The notes: a model not told the origin generated them from the sequence alone. A stretch of DNA of 64,000 bases from Candidatus Phosphitivorax anaerolimi (GCA_001896555.1 MPOS01000053.1:62001-126000); one strand, 5' to 3'. Counted from the first letter of the stretch, positions 44,079 to 53,875 are shown. Made by a program: numbers and translations.

Positions 44079-44774
44079 TCAGGACGGCCCGTCATGCCGA
44101 TCATGCGAGGCGAGGGATCGGACCGCCTGCCGCGCCATGAGATGAGCGGCGCGAAGGGGTTCCGGTATTCGATACTTCGGCGTGCACGCCAGACAGATCT
44201 CGACAGAGGTGTCGAGGCTGACCCGGTGGCCCTGTGAAACGAACACGGGATTGACCCCCGTACGTGTCCTGAGCGCACAGCCTACAATCTCGCCATGGCG
44301 AATCACGGGGGTTGCGCTGCCCCGCTTAGGGGCAGGGTCTTCAAAGGTGCCGGTCAGTAGCGTCTTGGCGCAGCCTATGGAGGCGCATTCCAGGAGGATG
44401 CCCATGTACGTCGCAATCCCCATCCCGCGGGGATGACTGATGCCGTGGCCGTCGAACAGGAGGATCTCCGGCCTGATTGTAAGCTGGCCGAATGCCTGCT
44501 TGACCAAAGGCCCCTCCCTGAATGCCAGGAGGCCGGGAATATAGGGAAAGCGGATGCTTCCAAACACACGCGATACCTCCTGAAGGCAGAGGTGCGGGTA
44601 GGAAAACACGGCGATAGCACAGCACCCCAGATCCGACTTCAGGTCATACGCAACATCTACCCCGCCCACATGGGTGAGGGGATCGAACGAGTCGGTGAGG
44701 ATCCGCCTTGAGCGAAGACCTTCCTGCAGGCTGCGGGCCTCTTTAGGCGATACGTCCCATCTGTGTCCAGTCAT
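44079..44774 (-). CDS. nfi: Endonuclease V (deoxyinosine repair)
   Basis: The 231-residue enzyme nicks DNA one base 3' of deoxyinosine. All family motifs are present: VGGVDVAY (Asp40), FPYIPGLLAFRE (Tyr78, Glu87) and LLFDGHGISHPRGMGIATYMG (Asp108). These match the catalytic Asp35, Tyr73, Glu89 and Asp110 of the E. coli enzyme. Deamination repair complements uvrA and mfd in this window. It is convergent with nrdG, with 156 nt between them that hold nothing clear. Confidence 0.94.
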   Translation of the reverse strand: MTGHRWDVSPKEARSLQEGLRSRRILTDSFDPLTHVGGVDVAYDLKSDLGCCAIAVFSYPHLCLQEVSRVFGSIRFPYIPGLLAFREGPLVKQAFGQLTIRPEILLFDGHGISHPRGMGIATYMGILLECASIGCAKTLLTGTFEDPAPKRGSATPVIRHGEIVGCALRTRTGVNPVFVSQGHRVSLDTSVEICLACTPKYRIPEPLRAAHLMARQAVRSLASHDRHDGPS

Positions 44775-44829
44775 ACATATAATGTATCAGGGGAAGGTCT
44801 CAAAGGAAAAGGGCGATGCCGCGCAATCT

Positions 44830-46761
44830 CTATGCCGGATTATTAAAGACGGCATCCACCTTTGAGGTGAGATCATCGGGAAGAAACGGTTTTTGCAGAA
44901 AAACAATATCTTCGAGATCTTCCTGGCGGATGACATCCTCGCCATACCCGGACATGAGCATGACCCTGATATCCGGCAGGATGGTACGCATCTTCTTTGA
45001 AAGCATGATGCCGTCGATGCGCCGCATGACCATGTCAGTGATCAGGAGGTCGATCGTGCCCTCGTACTGCCGGGCGAGCTGGAGGGCATCACCGCCGTTG
45101 CACGCGGTCAGTACATGGTGGCCGTGGTGTTTGAGAATCTCGTTGACCAGTTCGCGGACCGTGTCGTCATCCTCGACCACCAGGATGGTCTTGCCGGTGG
45201 CTTTCGAAGGCCGCGCCGGCCCCTGTGGGGCCTCCTCGGGGAGAGGCCGATCCTGTCCGGAGAAAGGAAGGAGGATCCTGAATGTCGTGCCCTTGCCCTC
45301 GGTACTTTCCACCTGGATCGTCCCCTGGTAATTTTTCACGATACTGTTCACGATCCACAAGCCCACGCCTTTCCCCTTTTCCCGTGTGGTGAAGAATGGA
45401 TCGAATACGTGCAGCTTCACCTCTTCACTCATGCCCGAACCTGTATCGCTCACACTCAAGAACAGATACCGGCCGGGGCGGATATTATCATACTGTTGTG
45501 CAAGGGCTTCATCGACGTCCAGGGAATCAGTGGTGATGGTAATCTCTCCGCCTGAGGGCATGGCCTCCTTTGCATTGATCACCAGGTTCAGCAGCACCTT
45601 GGCGAACTGGGTGGGATCGATCAGGATCTTCTTGATCCCCGCCGACCTCTGGATGGTCAGCTTGATGTTCTCTTCTATGACATGCCTGAGTATGGTCTCC
45701 TGCTCGGTCAACTCCTGATCGATGTCGATCTCCTTGGGCTCCGGCCTGTTCTTGGTGCTGAACTCCAGGATCTTCTGGGTCAGCATGGATGCCTGTGTGC
45801 CGGCCTGGCAGATCTGGAACACCTTGCCGTAAAATGGATGACTCTTGTCCATGGAGCGGAGCATCATCTCGGAATAGCCGTTGATGACCGTGAGGATATT
45901 ATTCAAGTCGTGGGCAAACCCGCCCGCCATCTGTCCCAGTGTTTCCACACTCGCCGAATGGAGGAGATTGCGTTCCTGGACCTTCTGGTCGATCATGTCG
46001 AGGGCCTGGTATTGAAACGACACCACCTGATTGCCCTTTATGATAGGCCTTCCGCTGATGAGCATATAGAGGACCCTGCCATCGTGAGATTTCATGCGGA
46101 TCTGATAATTCATTTCCTTCTTGCCCTGAATGCTCTCCCTCCACAGCTTCAGCACATTCTGCTTGTCTTCCTCGTGAATGAATTCGAGGATGTTTCTCCC
46201 TTTCACGGATTGTCCCATACTTTCTTTCCCAAGAAGCATTTCCGTGGCCTTCCTGTTGAGCTTGAGGATATCGCCGCGCCTGTCGGTAATGGCTGCCATG
46301 GCTGTCGCGTTCATGAAGAGGTCTTCGAAGAATGCCTCCTGCTCTTGGCACTCATCGCGCGCAACGGCCGGAGAGGGGATCTCGGTCAGGATGCCCAGCA
46401 GACCGACTGCAGAGCCGTCAATAATGATAGGAGCCAGGGTCCTGACGAACGAACGCGACATCCCGTCTGGACAAGCCAAGTCTTTGAGTGTCTCCCGGAC
46501 TGGGGTGCCCTTATCAAGCACCGTGTTTTCCCCTGGCGTGAGCTTCCCGGCGGCAGGGAAGGGGAAGATGTCGCCCTCGGTCTTTCCGATTGCATGTTCC
46601 ATGGCGGAAAGCGCGATCATGTTTGCGTATGCCTGGTTCAGCCATGCATACCGGAGACCGGCATCCTTGACATATACTGGAGATATCACGCGATCCATGG
46701 TTTCCCGGACATGGGATATGAACCGATCAAGGATGGTGCTCATGTTTTTCTTCTCCCGCAT
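44830..46761 (-). CDS. Hybrid PAS sensor histidine kinase with C-terminal receiver
   Basis: I choose the ATG at 46761 because GGAG lies 7 nt upstream, giving 643 residues; an ATG at 46809 adds 16. There is no membrane segment, so it is a soluble sensor. Two PAS-like domains (about 10-125 and 140-255) precede the HisKA motif GGFAHDLNNILTVINGYSEM, where His284 is phosphorylated. The ATPase has NLVINAKEAM, DTGSGM, FDPFFTT and GKGVGLWIV. A receiver with LLITDMVM near residue 585 ends the protein. The signal is unknown. It lies downstream of the second hybrid kinase on the same strand. Confidence 0.88.
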   Translation of the reverse strand: MREKKNMSTILDRFISHVRETMDRVISPVYVKDAGLRYAWLNQAYANMIALSAMEHAIGKTEGDIFPFPAAGKLTPGENTVLDKGTPVRETLKDLACPDGMSRSFVRTLAPIIIDGSAVGLLGILTEIPSPAVARDECQEQEAFFEDLFMNATAMAAITDRRGDILKLNRKATEMLLGKESMGQSVKGRNILEFIHEEDKQNVLKLWRESIQGKKEMNYQIRMKSHDGRVLYMLISGRPIIKGNQVVSFQYQALDMIDQKVQERNLLHSASVETLGQMAGGFAHDLNNILTVINGYSEMMLRSMDKSHPFYGKVFQICQAGTQASMLTQKILEFSTKNRPEPKEIDIDQELTEQETILRHVIEENIKLTIQRSAGIKKILIDPTQFAKVLLNLVINAKEAMPSGGEITITTDSLDVDEALAQQYDNIRPGRYLFLSVSDTGSGMSEEVKLHVFDPFFTTREKGKGVGLWIVNSIVKNYQGTIQVESTEGKGTTFRILLPFSGQDRPLPEEAPQGPARPSKATGKTILVVEDDDTVRELVNEILKHHGHHVLTACNGGDALQLARQYEGTIDLLITDMVMRRIDGIMLSKKMRTILPDIRVMLMSGYGEDVIRQEDLEDIVFLQKPFLPDDLTSKVDAVFNNPA

Positions 46762-46930
46762 GGCATGCTCCTTCGCGCTGTACGCATCCCTGGTGTTGTT
46801 GTTATCCATCTTATCGGCACTCTGAGGTCTGAATTAAACCCTCACATCTTCATGGAAATGTGTCCCGGAGTTCAGAAGTCCTGAAGGAGACAGAAAAAAA
46901 AGAAGGAGGATGTTCGGACAGGAAAGCGAG

Positions 46931-49186
46931 TCAGTCGAGGATATCGCCCAGCACCGTAGAGAGCTCGTTTAAGTTGAACGGCTTGTTCAGCTTTGCCACA
47001 ATGAGCGGATTGTTGAGCATCTCCTGCCGCTCATGCTCGAAGGAGAACCCCGAAGAGATCACGACCTTGGTCTTGATGCCGTTTTTAAGCATCTCCTGCA
47101 GCGTATGATACCCGTCGAGGCCGGGCATGATCATGTCGAGGATGATGAGATCGAAGCCCAGGCTGTCAGTCATGAGCTTGTCGATACAGCTGTTGCCGTC
47201 GGGAGCGGTCTCCACCTCGTGGCCGAGATGTTCGAGCATTTCCCTGCCGATGTCACGGAGCATGTCCTCGTCATCTACCAGGAGGATCCGCGCCTTGAGC
47301 GAGCCACGCCCGCTCAATGTCTTCCCCTCCACGACGGCGGGTTTTTTCCTGATCTTTGAGACAGGCAGCAGTATGCTGAACTGCGAGCCTTTTCCCTCCT
47401 CGGACTGCACCTGGATGCCCCCGCCTGCGTTCTTGATGATGTTGTAGGTGATGGAGAGCCCCAGCCCGGTTCCCTTGGCAGTCCCTTTCTGTTTGGTGGA
47501 AAAGAAGGGGTCGAAGATCTTCGGGAGGATCTCCTTGCTCATGCCGCATCCATTGTCCGCAACCTCGATCTTCACATATCGCCCTGTGTCGTTGAGAAGA
47601 TGGTGCCGCTTGAGGTTCTTATCCACTGATATAATCTGGACATCGATGAAGATCCGTCCTCTCTGCCGGTCGCCTATGGCGTCTTTCGCGTTCACGATGA
47701 GATTCAGCAGAACCTGAGTGAGTTGCGTGTGATCCATATATACCTGTGCGTTCTTCTCCATGTTTCCGAGGCTGAACCGGATGTTCTTCGGGATCGATTT
47801 GGAGGCCATGTTGATAACCTCCTCGATCACCTGGCAGATGGAGATATTCTCCGGCCGCCCCTCGTGCCGTTTTGTGAAGACGAGCATCTGTCTTACAAGG
47901 TCTCTGGCGCGGTCGCTGATCTTCTCCAGAGTGTCGAGGTAGGCGAGCTGCTTGGTCCGGTCGTTGGTATAGCGCAGCATAGCGAGGTTGCCCGATATCC
48001 CGGTGAGTATGTTGTTGAAGTCGTGGGCCACGCCTCCTGCAAGCTCTCCGATTGTCTCCATCTTCTGGGCGTGGATCTGCTGGATCTCCATGTGCTTTTT
48101 CTCGGTGATATCCACCGCCGTGAAGACCGCACCCCCGTGAACCGGATCAATGAGGGGATAGATGCTGATATCGAAGATCTGGTTCGAGGAGCCTGCGAGG
48201 GCGCGTTCGTGAAAAAACTGTGGCACGCGGCTTTTCTGCACCTCTCTGATTACGTCCTCGAACTCCTGCATGTCTGAGCTCAGATACGAGATCCCCTTTC
48301 CGATCATTGCCGACGGGGGCTTTCGGAAGATTCTGCTGGTGACCGGGTTGGCCATCTGGATCTTTCCTTCCATGTCCAGGCAGATGAGGATATTGGGGCT
48401 CGACTCGATGATGCTGTTGAGGAAGTTCGAGAGGTCGAGGATGGTGCGCTGGGCCTCCTTGAGGTCGGATATCACCTGGGCGTTGTACTGGATTTCGACG
48501 ATCTTCCCGCCGTTTCTGACCACTGAGCCGCTCGCCAGCAGATAAGCGGTCTCACCGCCCTTGGCCACGACCCTGAGCTCGAACCGCGGGGTGTTGCCCG
48601 CCAGAATCTCTTTCCAGAACTCGATGAAGATCTCGCGGTCCTCGGGATGAGCGATCATGAGGATGCTCTTGCCGATCATCTCCTTTCGCGTATACCCGGA
48701 TACCTCCTCGACCTTCTTGTTCAGGCGCTTGATATAGCCGTGGGAGTCCGTGGTGATGATGAGCTCGTTGGCGTTTTCGAAGAGGGCCTCGTAGCGCCTT
48801 CGGCTTTCTCTCATCTGGCTCTCCAGGCGCTTGCGCCTGGTAATGTCCGTGACGATGCCGCAGAACCCCACCGGATTGCCTTTCCGGTCCCTGAGCAGGC
48901 TTGCGGAGTTATCGATCATCTTTCTCTTTCCGGAAGCAAGGATGATCTCGTACTCTAATCTCATGGGTATTCCGGTCAGATAGGTTTCGTGAAAGGCCTT
49001 GAACACCCGCTTGGCAGTGGCTTTGGAGGTATAACTCTTGTAATTCAGGCCGAGGATCTCCTCGCTGCTTATCTCGATGATCCGGCAGAGGGACTCGTTG
49101 GCATAGGTAAAGGAACCGCTCAGGTCCGTCTCGTAGTAACCCTCTTGCATGCCCTGGAGAATGTTACGATATTTCTCGCTCGTCAT
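46931..49186 (-). CDS. Hybrid triple-PAS sensor histidine kinase with C-terminal receiver
   Basis: The 751-residue soluble kinase carries three PAS domains (about 1-120, 125-245 and 250-365), a HisKA helix with His388 in GELAGGVAHDFNNILTGISG, and a HATPase domain with NLIVNAKDAI, DNGCGM, FDPFFSTK and GTGLGLSITYNI. A receiver domain (ILLVDDEDM, Asp near 680 in DLIILDMIMPG) closes it. No membrane span is seen, so the signal is probably intracellular, such as redox or a small ligand. The ATG follows GAAGG. A promoter (TTAGCA, 18 nt, TATATT) is possible at 49260-49231. Confidence 0.9.
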   Translation of the reverse strand: MTSEKYRNILQGMQEGYYETDLSGSFTYANESLCRIIEISSEEILGLNYKSYTSKATAKRVFKAFHETYLTGIPMRLEYEIILASGKRKMIDNSASLLRDRKGNPVGFCGIVTDITRRKRLESQMRESRRRYEALFENANELIITTDSHGYIKRLNKKVEEVSGYTRKEMIGKSILMIAHPEDREIFIEFWKEILAGNTPRFELRVVAKGGETAYLLASGSVVRNGGKIVEIQYNAQVISDLKEAQRTILDLSNFLNSIIESSPNILICLDMEGKIQMANPVTSRIFRKPPSAMIGKGISYLSSDMQEFEDVIREVQKSRVPQFFHERALAGSSNQIFDISIYPLIDPVHGGAVFTAVDITEKKHMEIQQIHAQKMETIGELAGGVAHDFNNILTGISGNLAMLRYTNDRTKQLAYLDTLEKISDRARDLVRQMLVFTKRHEGRPENISICQVIEEVINMASKSIPKNIRFSLGNMEKNAQVYMDHTQLTQVLLNLIVNAKDAIGDRQRGRIFIDVQIISVDKNLKRHHLLNDTGRYVKIEVADNGCGMSKEILPKIFDPFFSTKQKGTAKGTGLGLSITYNIIKNAGGGIQVQSEEGKGSQFSILLPVSKIRKKPAVVEGKTLSGRGSLKARILLVDDEDMLRDIGREMLEHLGHEVETAPDGNSCIDKLMTDSLGFDLIILDMIMPGLDGYHTLQEMLKNGIKTKVVISSGFSFEHERQEMLNNPLIVAKLNKPFNLNELSTVLGDILD

Positions 49187-49230
49187 TACAAACCTTCGAG
49201 AACCCTATCGGGCTCCGGCAAACAAAACTT

Positions 49231-49260
49231 AATATACCAGAATCTCTTGTCCTGTGCTAA
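49231..49260 (-). promoter_or_regulatory. Candidate promoter of the hybrid kinase genes
   Basis: On the reverse strand TTAGCA (49260-49255), an 18 nt spacer and TATATT (49236-49231) would begin a transcript near 49224 with a leader of about 37 nt. It is supported only by box similarity. Confidence 0.35.
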
Positions 49261-49320
49261 GTTTTTCTTTGTCTATTTCTCTTACCTATAGCTGCAGATA
49301 TCTTCTCACGAGGTGGTGGG

Positions 49321-50232
49321 ATGGAACATACCAGGGTCCAGGATATGGTTGACCGCATGAGCCAGGTGTTTCTCGGGCAGGACGAGGTGGTGAGATCCAT
49401 CGTGTGCGGCATCCTTGCCGGAGGCCACGTGCTGCTGGAGGGGGTGCCGGGCGTCGGGAAGACGCTGATCGGTCTTGCCGTTTCCCGGCTTCTGGATGTG
49501 AGCTTCAAACGCATTCAGTTCACCAACGACCTGCTCCCCTCGGACGTGATCGGTTTTCATGCGGTCAGGAGCGGGGCCGGCGGTTTCGAGCTGGTGAAGG
49601 GGCCCATCTTCGCAAGCATCGTCCTGGCCGACGAGATCAACCGGACCTCGCCCAAGACGCAGTCTGCGCTCCTTGAGGCAATGGAAGAACGCCGGGTCAC
49701 CATCGACGGCGCTACTTACGACCTGCCGGCTCCATTCATGGTCATCGCGACCCAGAATCCCGTCGAGATCGCCGGAACCTTTCCGCTGCCCGAGAGCCAG
49801 CTCGACCGGTTTCTGTTCAAGATACGGGTGGGGTACCCATCGCTCGAAGAGGAGCAGCAGATCATCGCCCGGGGGATCGACCACACCGAGGCGCTCAGGC
49901 TTGAACCCGTCATGACCAGGGATATTCTTCTTTCCATGATCGGATGTGTTTCCCGGGTCCTCGTGCACAGGGACGTCCTTGAATACATGACCTCCCTCGT
50001 CAGATCGACCCGTTCCCTCCCCGACGTTGAGCTGGGCGTGTCGCCCCGGGGGGGCCTTGCCCTGAAGCGGGCGTCGCAGGCTTGGGCCTTCATGCACGGG
50101 CGGGATTTCGTCACACCCGGCGATGTCTTGACCATGATGCCGCTCGTTCTCCCCCACCGGATCATAACGCGAGGAGGCGATCCATACCATGTCATCCAGG
50201 CCCTGGCTCAGGAAGTCCCGGTCCCTCACTGA
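49321..50232 (+). CDS. MoxR family AAA+ ATPase
   Basis: The 303-residue ATPase has Walker A GVPGVGKT (41-48), Walker B VLADEINRTSPKTQSALLEAMEE and sensor segments FMVIATQNPVEIAGTFPLPESQLDRFL. MoxR proteins act as chaperone-like ATPases that activate partner proteins, often with von Willebrand or DUF58 partners. The next two genes (DUF58 and transglutaminase) overlap in sequence, the standard MoxR-DUF58-TgpA operon. GAGGTGG precedes the ATG. Confidence 0.95.
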   Translation: MEHTRVQDMVDRMSQVFLGQDEVVRSIVCGILAGGHVLLEGVPGVGKTLIGLAVSRLLDVSFKRIQFTNDLLPSDVIGFHAVRSGAGGFELVKGPIFASIVLADEINRTSPKTQSALLEAMEERRVTIDGATYDLPAPFMVIATQNPVEIAGTFPLPESQLDRFLFKIRVGYPSLEEEQQIIARGIDHTEALRLEPVMTRDILLSMIGCVSRVLVHRDVLEYMTSLVRSTRSLPDVELGVSPRGGLALKRASQAWAFMHGRDFVTPGDVLTMMPLVLPHRIITRGGDPYHVIQALAQEVPVPH

Positions 50233-51133
50233 GCTGCTCAGGCCCCCGCGGGGTTTTGCGCTCACCAAGGCGGGCAAGGTCTTCTTCGGCTTTCTCACCG
50301 CAGTCATCCTCGTAGCCATGCTCACGGGCAACAACCTCCTCTTTCTCATCATCGCCTTTCTCCTGTCGTTCATGATCGTCTCGGGCATCGAGTCTGAAAT
50401 GAATATCCGCCACCTCGATGTGAACAGATTTCCCCCTCCGGAAATCTATGCCGGCATGCCGGGAGAGATCCTTTACAGCATCCGGAACACCAGGCAGGAT
50501 TCAGTCCGGCTCATACTGCACGATGGAGGAAGGATAGCCATTGCGGGTCTCGCCCGCGGGGTCCGGGAGATATTCCGGCAGGAGAGGACGTTCCCGAGAC
50601 GGGGCAGATATCTCCTGGGCAATGTGACCATCTTCACCACCTATCCCTACGGCCTGTTCAGAAAATCAATCACTTTTCACAAGGAAGACCCTGTCATCGT
50701 GTTTCCCGCTCCTATCGCCTGTCAGCCCGGCCTCTCCAACGGGGATTCGGGAGAGGGCGGGGGCAACGGCAGCGAGAGCATATCGCACGTGCGGGCATAT
50801 GCCCCGGGTGACGCCCTTGCATCCATTGTGTGGAAAAAACAGCACCTGGGGTTTGTGTCCCGGGTCGTCCAGGGATGTGGAGGCTCTGGATCGGTTTTGG
50901 TCCTCCATCCGGGAGGAGATCTGGAGCATAAGCTCGGGCAGGCCGTGTTTCTCGTGCTCAACTGGTGGAAATCGGGGATGAGCTTCGGGATATCGTTCAA
51001 CAGCCACTTCAGCGGGCTGGGTGCGTCGGTGTCGCACAAGACCGCCGTCCTGAGCGCTCTGGCCCTTCTGGACCACCTGGGAGAACCCGAGATCCGGAAT
51101 TTTCCGAAAGGATGCCATGTCGTCCATCTCTAG
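50189..51133 (+). CDS. DUF58 domain membrane protein
   Basis: The 314-residue protein has two adjacent hydrophobic segments at about 28-65 (FGFLTAVILVAMLTGNNLLF and following) and a DUF58 domain with SHVRAYAPGDALASIVWKK near 200, a variant of the usual REY-PGD-RIWK motif. DUF58 proteins are predicted substrates or partners of MoxR. The start lies 44 nt inside the moxR-like gene and its end overlaps the transglutaminase gene by 17 nt, so the three proteins are translated in a chain. Confidence 0.88.
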   Translation: MSSRPWLRKSRSLTELLRPPRGFALTKAGKVFFGFLTAVILVAMLTGNNLLFLIIAFLLSFMIVSGIESEMNIRHLDVNRFPPPEIYAGMPGEILYSIRNTRQDSVRLILHDGGRIAIAGLARGVREIFRQERTFPRRGRYLLGNVTIFTTYPYGLFRKSITFHKEDPVIVFPAPIACQPGLSNGDSGEGGGNGSESISHVRAYAPGDALASIVWKKQHLGFVSRVVQGCGGSGSVLVLHPGGDLEHKLGQAVFLVLNWWKSGMSFGISFNSHFSGLGASVSHKTAVLSALALLDHLGEPEIRNFPKGCHVVHL

Positions 51134-52994
51134 CACTGCGCTGCTCACCGTAGGAACCTCTGCCGCCGGCATCCTGTGCCTGAGCCTGGCAGAGCTGCTC
51201 CCGTGGACCGCCTTTGCCCTTCTGATGGCCGTTCATGCGCTCGTGCTGATGCGCTTTTCCACCCGGCTGCCCCTCAGCGCCCCTCTGGCCGTGATCGTGA
51301 GCGTGCTCGTCATGTCCTTCGAGGCTTTACGCATATTCGAGCAGGGGAAAGACGTGGTGCTCTTCGCCTTAAGAGATCTGATCGTGTTTTTCGCCATGCT
51401 CAGGCTGATCCTGCCCAAGACCTCGCGCGAGCTCTACCAGATCGCCGGGATCGCCATAACCGAGTGCACGCTTGCAACCATTGTCACCGAGAGCATGCTT
51501 TTCCTGGCAGGCCTGCTTCTTCTTGCCGCTCTCGTGCCCATGCTGCTCTCCAAGCTCGATGAATCGAGGTTTGGAGAAAAGGCAAGACAGCGGATCGAGC
51601 CCATGCATTGGGCAAAGGTGTTGATCGGAATCATCGCCATAGCGTGCCTACTCTTCATTCTCATCCCCAGACCCTCGTCGACCATACTTCGGCAGGGAAT
51701 CATATCCCGTCCGCAGACCGGGTTTTCCGAAGAGATCGACCTGTACCGCACCGAGTCCATCAGCACCGACCGTTCTGTGGTCATGCGCATCATATGGGAC
51801 CAGGGCAAGGCACCGGGAAGATTCTATCTCTCCGGGGCGAGGCTCGAAAAGCTCAGATGGGACGGGTTCACCACGGAACCGGGTTCCCGGACCGGTCCGC
51901 TCACCCTGCAGGAGAGCACTGACAGGCTCACCATCTATCCCACAGGACTCGCCTGCCAGAACGTCCTGTATCCATTCAGGCTTTCCCGCATCTCCCCCGC
52001 GGCCTGCAGCGTACAGGGTTCCAACCTGTACTGGGACGGGGAGACCCCTTCGGTGTACGAGGTATGGGTGCATCGCCTCGGCAATGATGATACACCTGGC
52101 TCTGTCCAAGTGCCTGATGAGCTCAGAGACGTTGCCGAGCTGGGCGGGAGAATCGCTGGCCAGGGAACGCCTCGGCGCAAGGTGCGCAGGCTCACACAAT
52201 ACCTGCAGTCGCACTACGCCTATACCCTGGAAGGCCTCGCCATCCCCAGGGATATTTCACCCATTGCCTGGTTTGTGTTTACGGGCAGAAAGGGGAACTG
52301 CGAGCACTTTGCATCTGCGCTTGCGGTCATGATCAGGGGATGCGGCATACCAGCCCGTGTAGTCACGGGTTTCCTGGTCAATGAGTTCAATACGAGCGGA
52401 GGGTACTACCTGGTACGGGCTGAAAACGCCCATGCCTGGGTTGAGTATCTTGACGGAACGTGGAAGACCGTTGAGGCCGTTCCCCAGGACCGGGTATCCG
52501 ACGTAAGGAGGGCACATCCCTTTGATGCCTTAAGGTTTCAATGGATCAGATGGGTGATCCGGTATTCCCTCGATGATCAGGTCCGCCTTATGGCAGCTAT
52601 CTTCTCCCCATCGGCCCGGGCCGAGGGCCGTGTAAAACCCGTGCTTGCGGGTTTCGCCTGCATCGCTGCGCTTGGCGCGGTACTGCTGCTGATCTCCCAT
52701 CTGATAAAACAAAGGAGTGCCGCCCCTTACCGGAAGGTGCTCGGCGCCATCGCAAAAAAAGGGCTCCCGCTCGACCAGTCGGCCCCGCACGAGACGCACC
52801 TTGCTCAGGTCCGCGAGCACTGGCCCTCCCTGGAAGGCGCGTTCAAGGCCTTTCTGGACGATTACCTGGCCGGCAGGTTCGGGGGCCGCGACATCGATCT
52901 GGCGGCAAGAACGAAACTCATGATCAGGACGGTCAGGAGAAGCCGCAGGCCTCCGGGCAGGTTTTCCGGTCAACGCCCCTCTATGGGACGATGA
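51117..52994 (+). CDS. Membrane-bound transglutaminase-like protein (TgpA type)
   Basis: The 625-residue protein has a cluster of N-terminal membrane helices (about 10-190), a periplasmic transglutaminase core and a further membrane helix at about 500-525 with a cytoplasmic tail. Catalytic Cys395 lies in GRKGNCEHFASAL and His439 in AENAHAWVEYL. The third residue, normally Asp in a DPT motif, appears to be Glu453 (VEAVPQD). TgpA proteins are periplasmic transglutaminases or proteases tied to envelope integrity. It is the last gene of the MoxR-DUF58 operon. Confidence 0.87.
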   Translation: MSSISSTALLTVGTSAAGILCLSLAELLPWTAFALLMAVHALVLMRFSTRLPLSAPLAVIVSVLVMSFEALRIFEQGKDVVLFALRDLIVFFAMLRLILPKTSRELYQIAGIAITECTLATIVTESMLFLAGLLLLAALVPMLLSKLDESRFGEKARQRIEPMHWAKVLIGIIAIACLLFILIPRPSSTILRQGIISRPQTGFSEEIDLYRTESISTDRSVVMRIIWDQGKAPGRFYLSGARLEKLRWDGFTTEPGSRTGPLTLQESTDRLTIYPTGLACQNVLYPFRLSRISPAACSVQGSNLYWDGETPSVYEVWVHRLGNDDTPGSVQVPDELRDVAELGGRIAGQGTPRRKVRRLTQYLQSHYAYTLEGLAIPRDISPIAWFVFTGRKGNCEHFASALAVMIRGCGIPARVVTGFLVNEFNTSGGYYLVRAENAHAWVEYLDGTWKTVEAVPQDRVSDVRRAHPFDALRFQWIRWVIRYSLDDQVRLMAAIFSPSARAEGRVKPVLAGFACIAALGAVLLLISHLIKQRSAAPYRKVLGAIAKKGLPLDQSAPHETHLAQVREHWPSLEGAFKAFLDDYLAGRFGGRDIDLAARTKLMIRTVRRSRRPPGRFSGQRPSMGR

Positions 52995-53778
52995 GGATCT
53001 CCACCCTCCGGTTCATGGCCCTGCCTTCTTCCGAGGTGTTGTCAGCAATGGGCTTGGTATCGCCGAAGGACATGGCGCAGAGCTTGTCTTTGGGGATCTC
53101 GGAGTCGTTGAAGATCAGCAGCACCGACATGGCGCGGGCCTGGGCCAGGTGCCAGTTAGTGGGATATGCATTGTTCGACTGCCCGGTGACAGGTGTATTG
53201 TCGGTATGGCCGGCAATCTCGATTGAGGCCGGATTGAGCTGCTTGAGCCCCAGTGCGATCTTTCTGATGATGTTCGCCCCCCTTGGGGTCAGCCAGGCGC
53301 TTGCAGGTGTGGGGAAGAGGGTTCTCTGGGGGATGACGATCTTGATCTTTTCCGGTGTACGGACGATATACACCTGGTCTCTGAGCCGCTCGGTCTCCAG
53401 AAATGACAGAATGTATTCGTAGCCCTTGCCCATCCGCCACTGCGACTCCTTTTTCTCCTGGAGGCTGGCGTTGGACTGGGATATCTGCTTCATGAGCACC
53501 TTCTTCTCTTCAAGGCACTGGATGTTCTTGTCCAGAAGATCCTGCTTTTCCGTGACGAGTGAAGTCAGGTTCGTATTGGCCCTGTCGAGTTCCTCCAGAG
53601 CCCTGCTCAGCCTTTCTGAGAGCTGTGCGTTGTCTTCCCGGATCATCGTAAGCTCCTGCCGGCAGGCATCCAGCTGATCGGAGACGGCCATATATTCGGC
53701 CTCGCTGTACTTGTGGGCGCACCCGAACATCAAGAGCAGTGACAGAACCGGGAGAACGCGCAGACGATATGTTTTCAT
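52981..53778 (-). CDS. OmpA/MotB domain lipoprotein with coiled coil
   Basis: The product from the ATG at 53778 has 265 residues. A signal peptide ends in LMFGC (lipobox Cys20). A long helical, coiled-coil stretch (about 30-110, rich in Leu, Glu and Gln) leads to an OmpA-like peptidoglycan-binding domain with IEIAGHTDNTPVTG, NWHLAQARAMSVLLIF and MNRRVEILIVP. It would link the outer membrane to peptidoglycan. There is no ribosome binding site, and the promoter ends 6 nt before the ATG, so the mRNA is probably leaderless. Confidence 0.9.
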   Translation of the reverse strand: MKTYRLRVLPVLSLLLMFGCAHKYSEAEYMAVSDQLDACRQELTMIREDNAQLSERLSRALEELDRANTNLTSLVTEKQDLLDKNIQCLEEKKVLMKQISQSNASLQEKKESQWRMGKGYEYILSFLETERLRDQVYIVRTPEKIKIVIPQRTLFPTPASAWLTPRGANIIRKIALGLKQLNPASIEIAGHTDNTPVTGQSNNAYPTNWHLAQARAMSVLLIFNDSEIPKDKLCAMSFGDTKPIADNTSEEGRAMNRRVEILIVP

Positions 53779-53784
53779 GGAAAA

Positions 53785-53813
53785 AATATACCCGCTTCGC
53801 CAGATACTGTCAA
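53785..53813 (-). promoter_or_regulatory. Consensus promoter producing a leaderless OmpA-like message
   Basis: On the reverse strand TTGACA (53813-53808), a 17 nt spacer and TATATT (53790-53785) are followed by 6 nt and then the ATG at 53778. The expected start point therefore falls on the A of the start codon itself. Confidence 0.65.
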
Positions 53814-53875
53814 TCATTTGCGATTCAGGTGTCTTCCAAGCACGGGCCATGCCCCTAAAGAGATCTCTTATGGTG

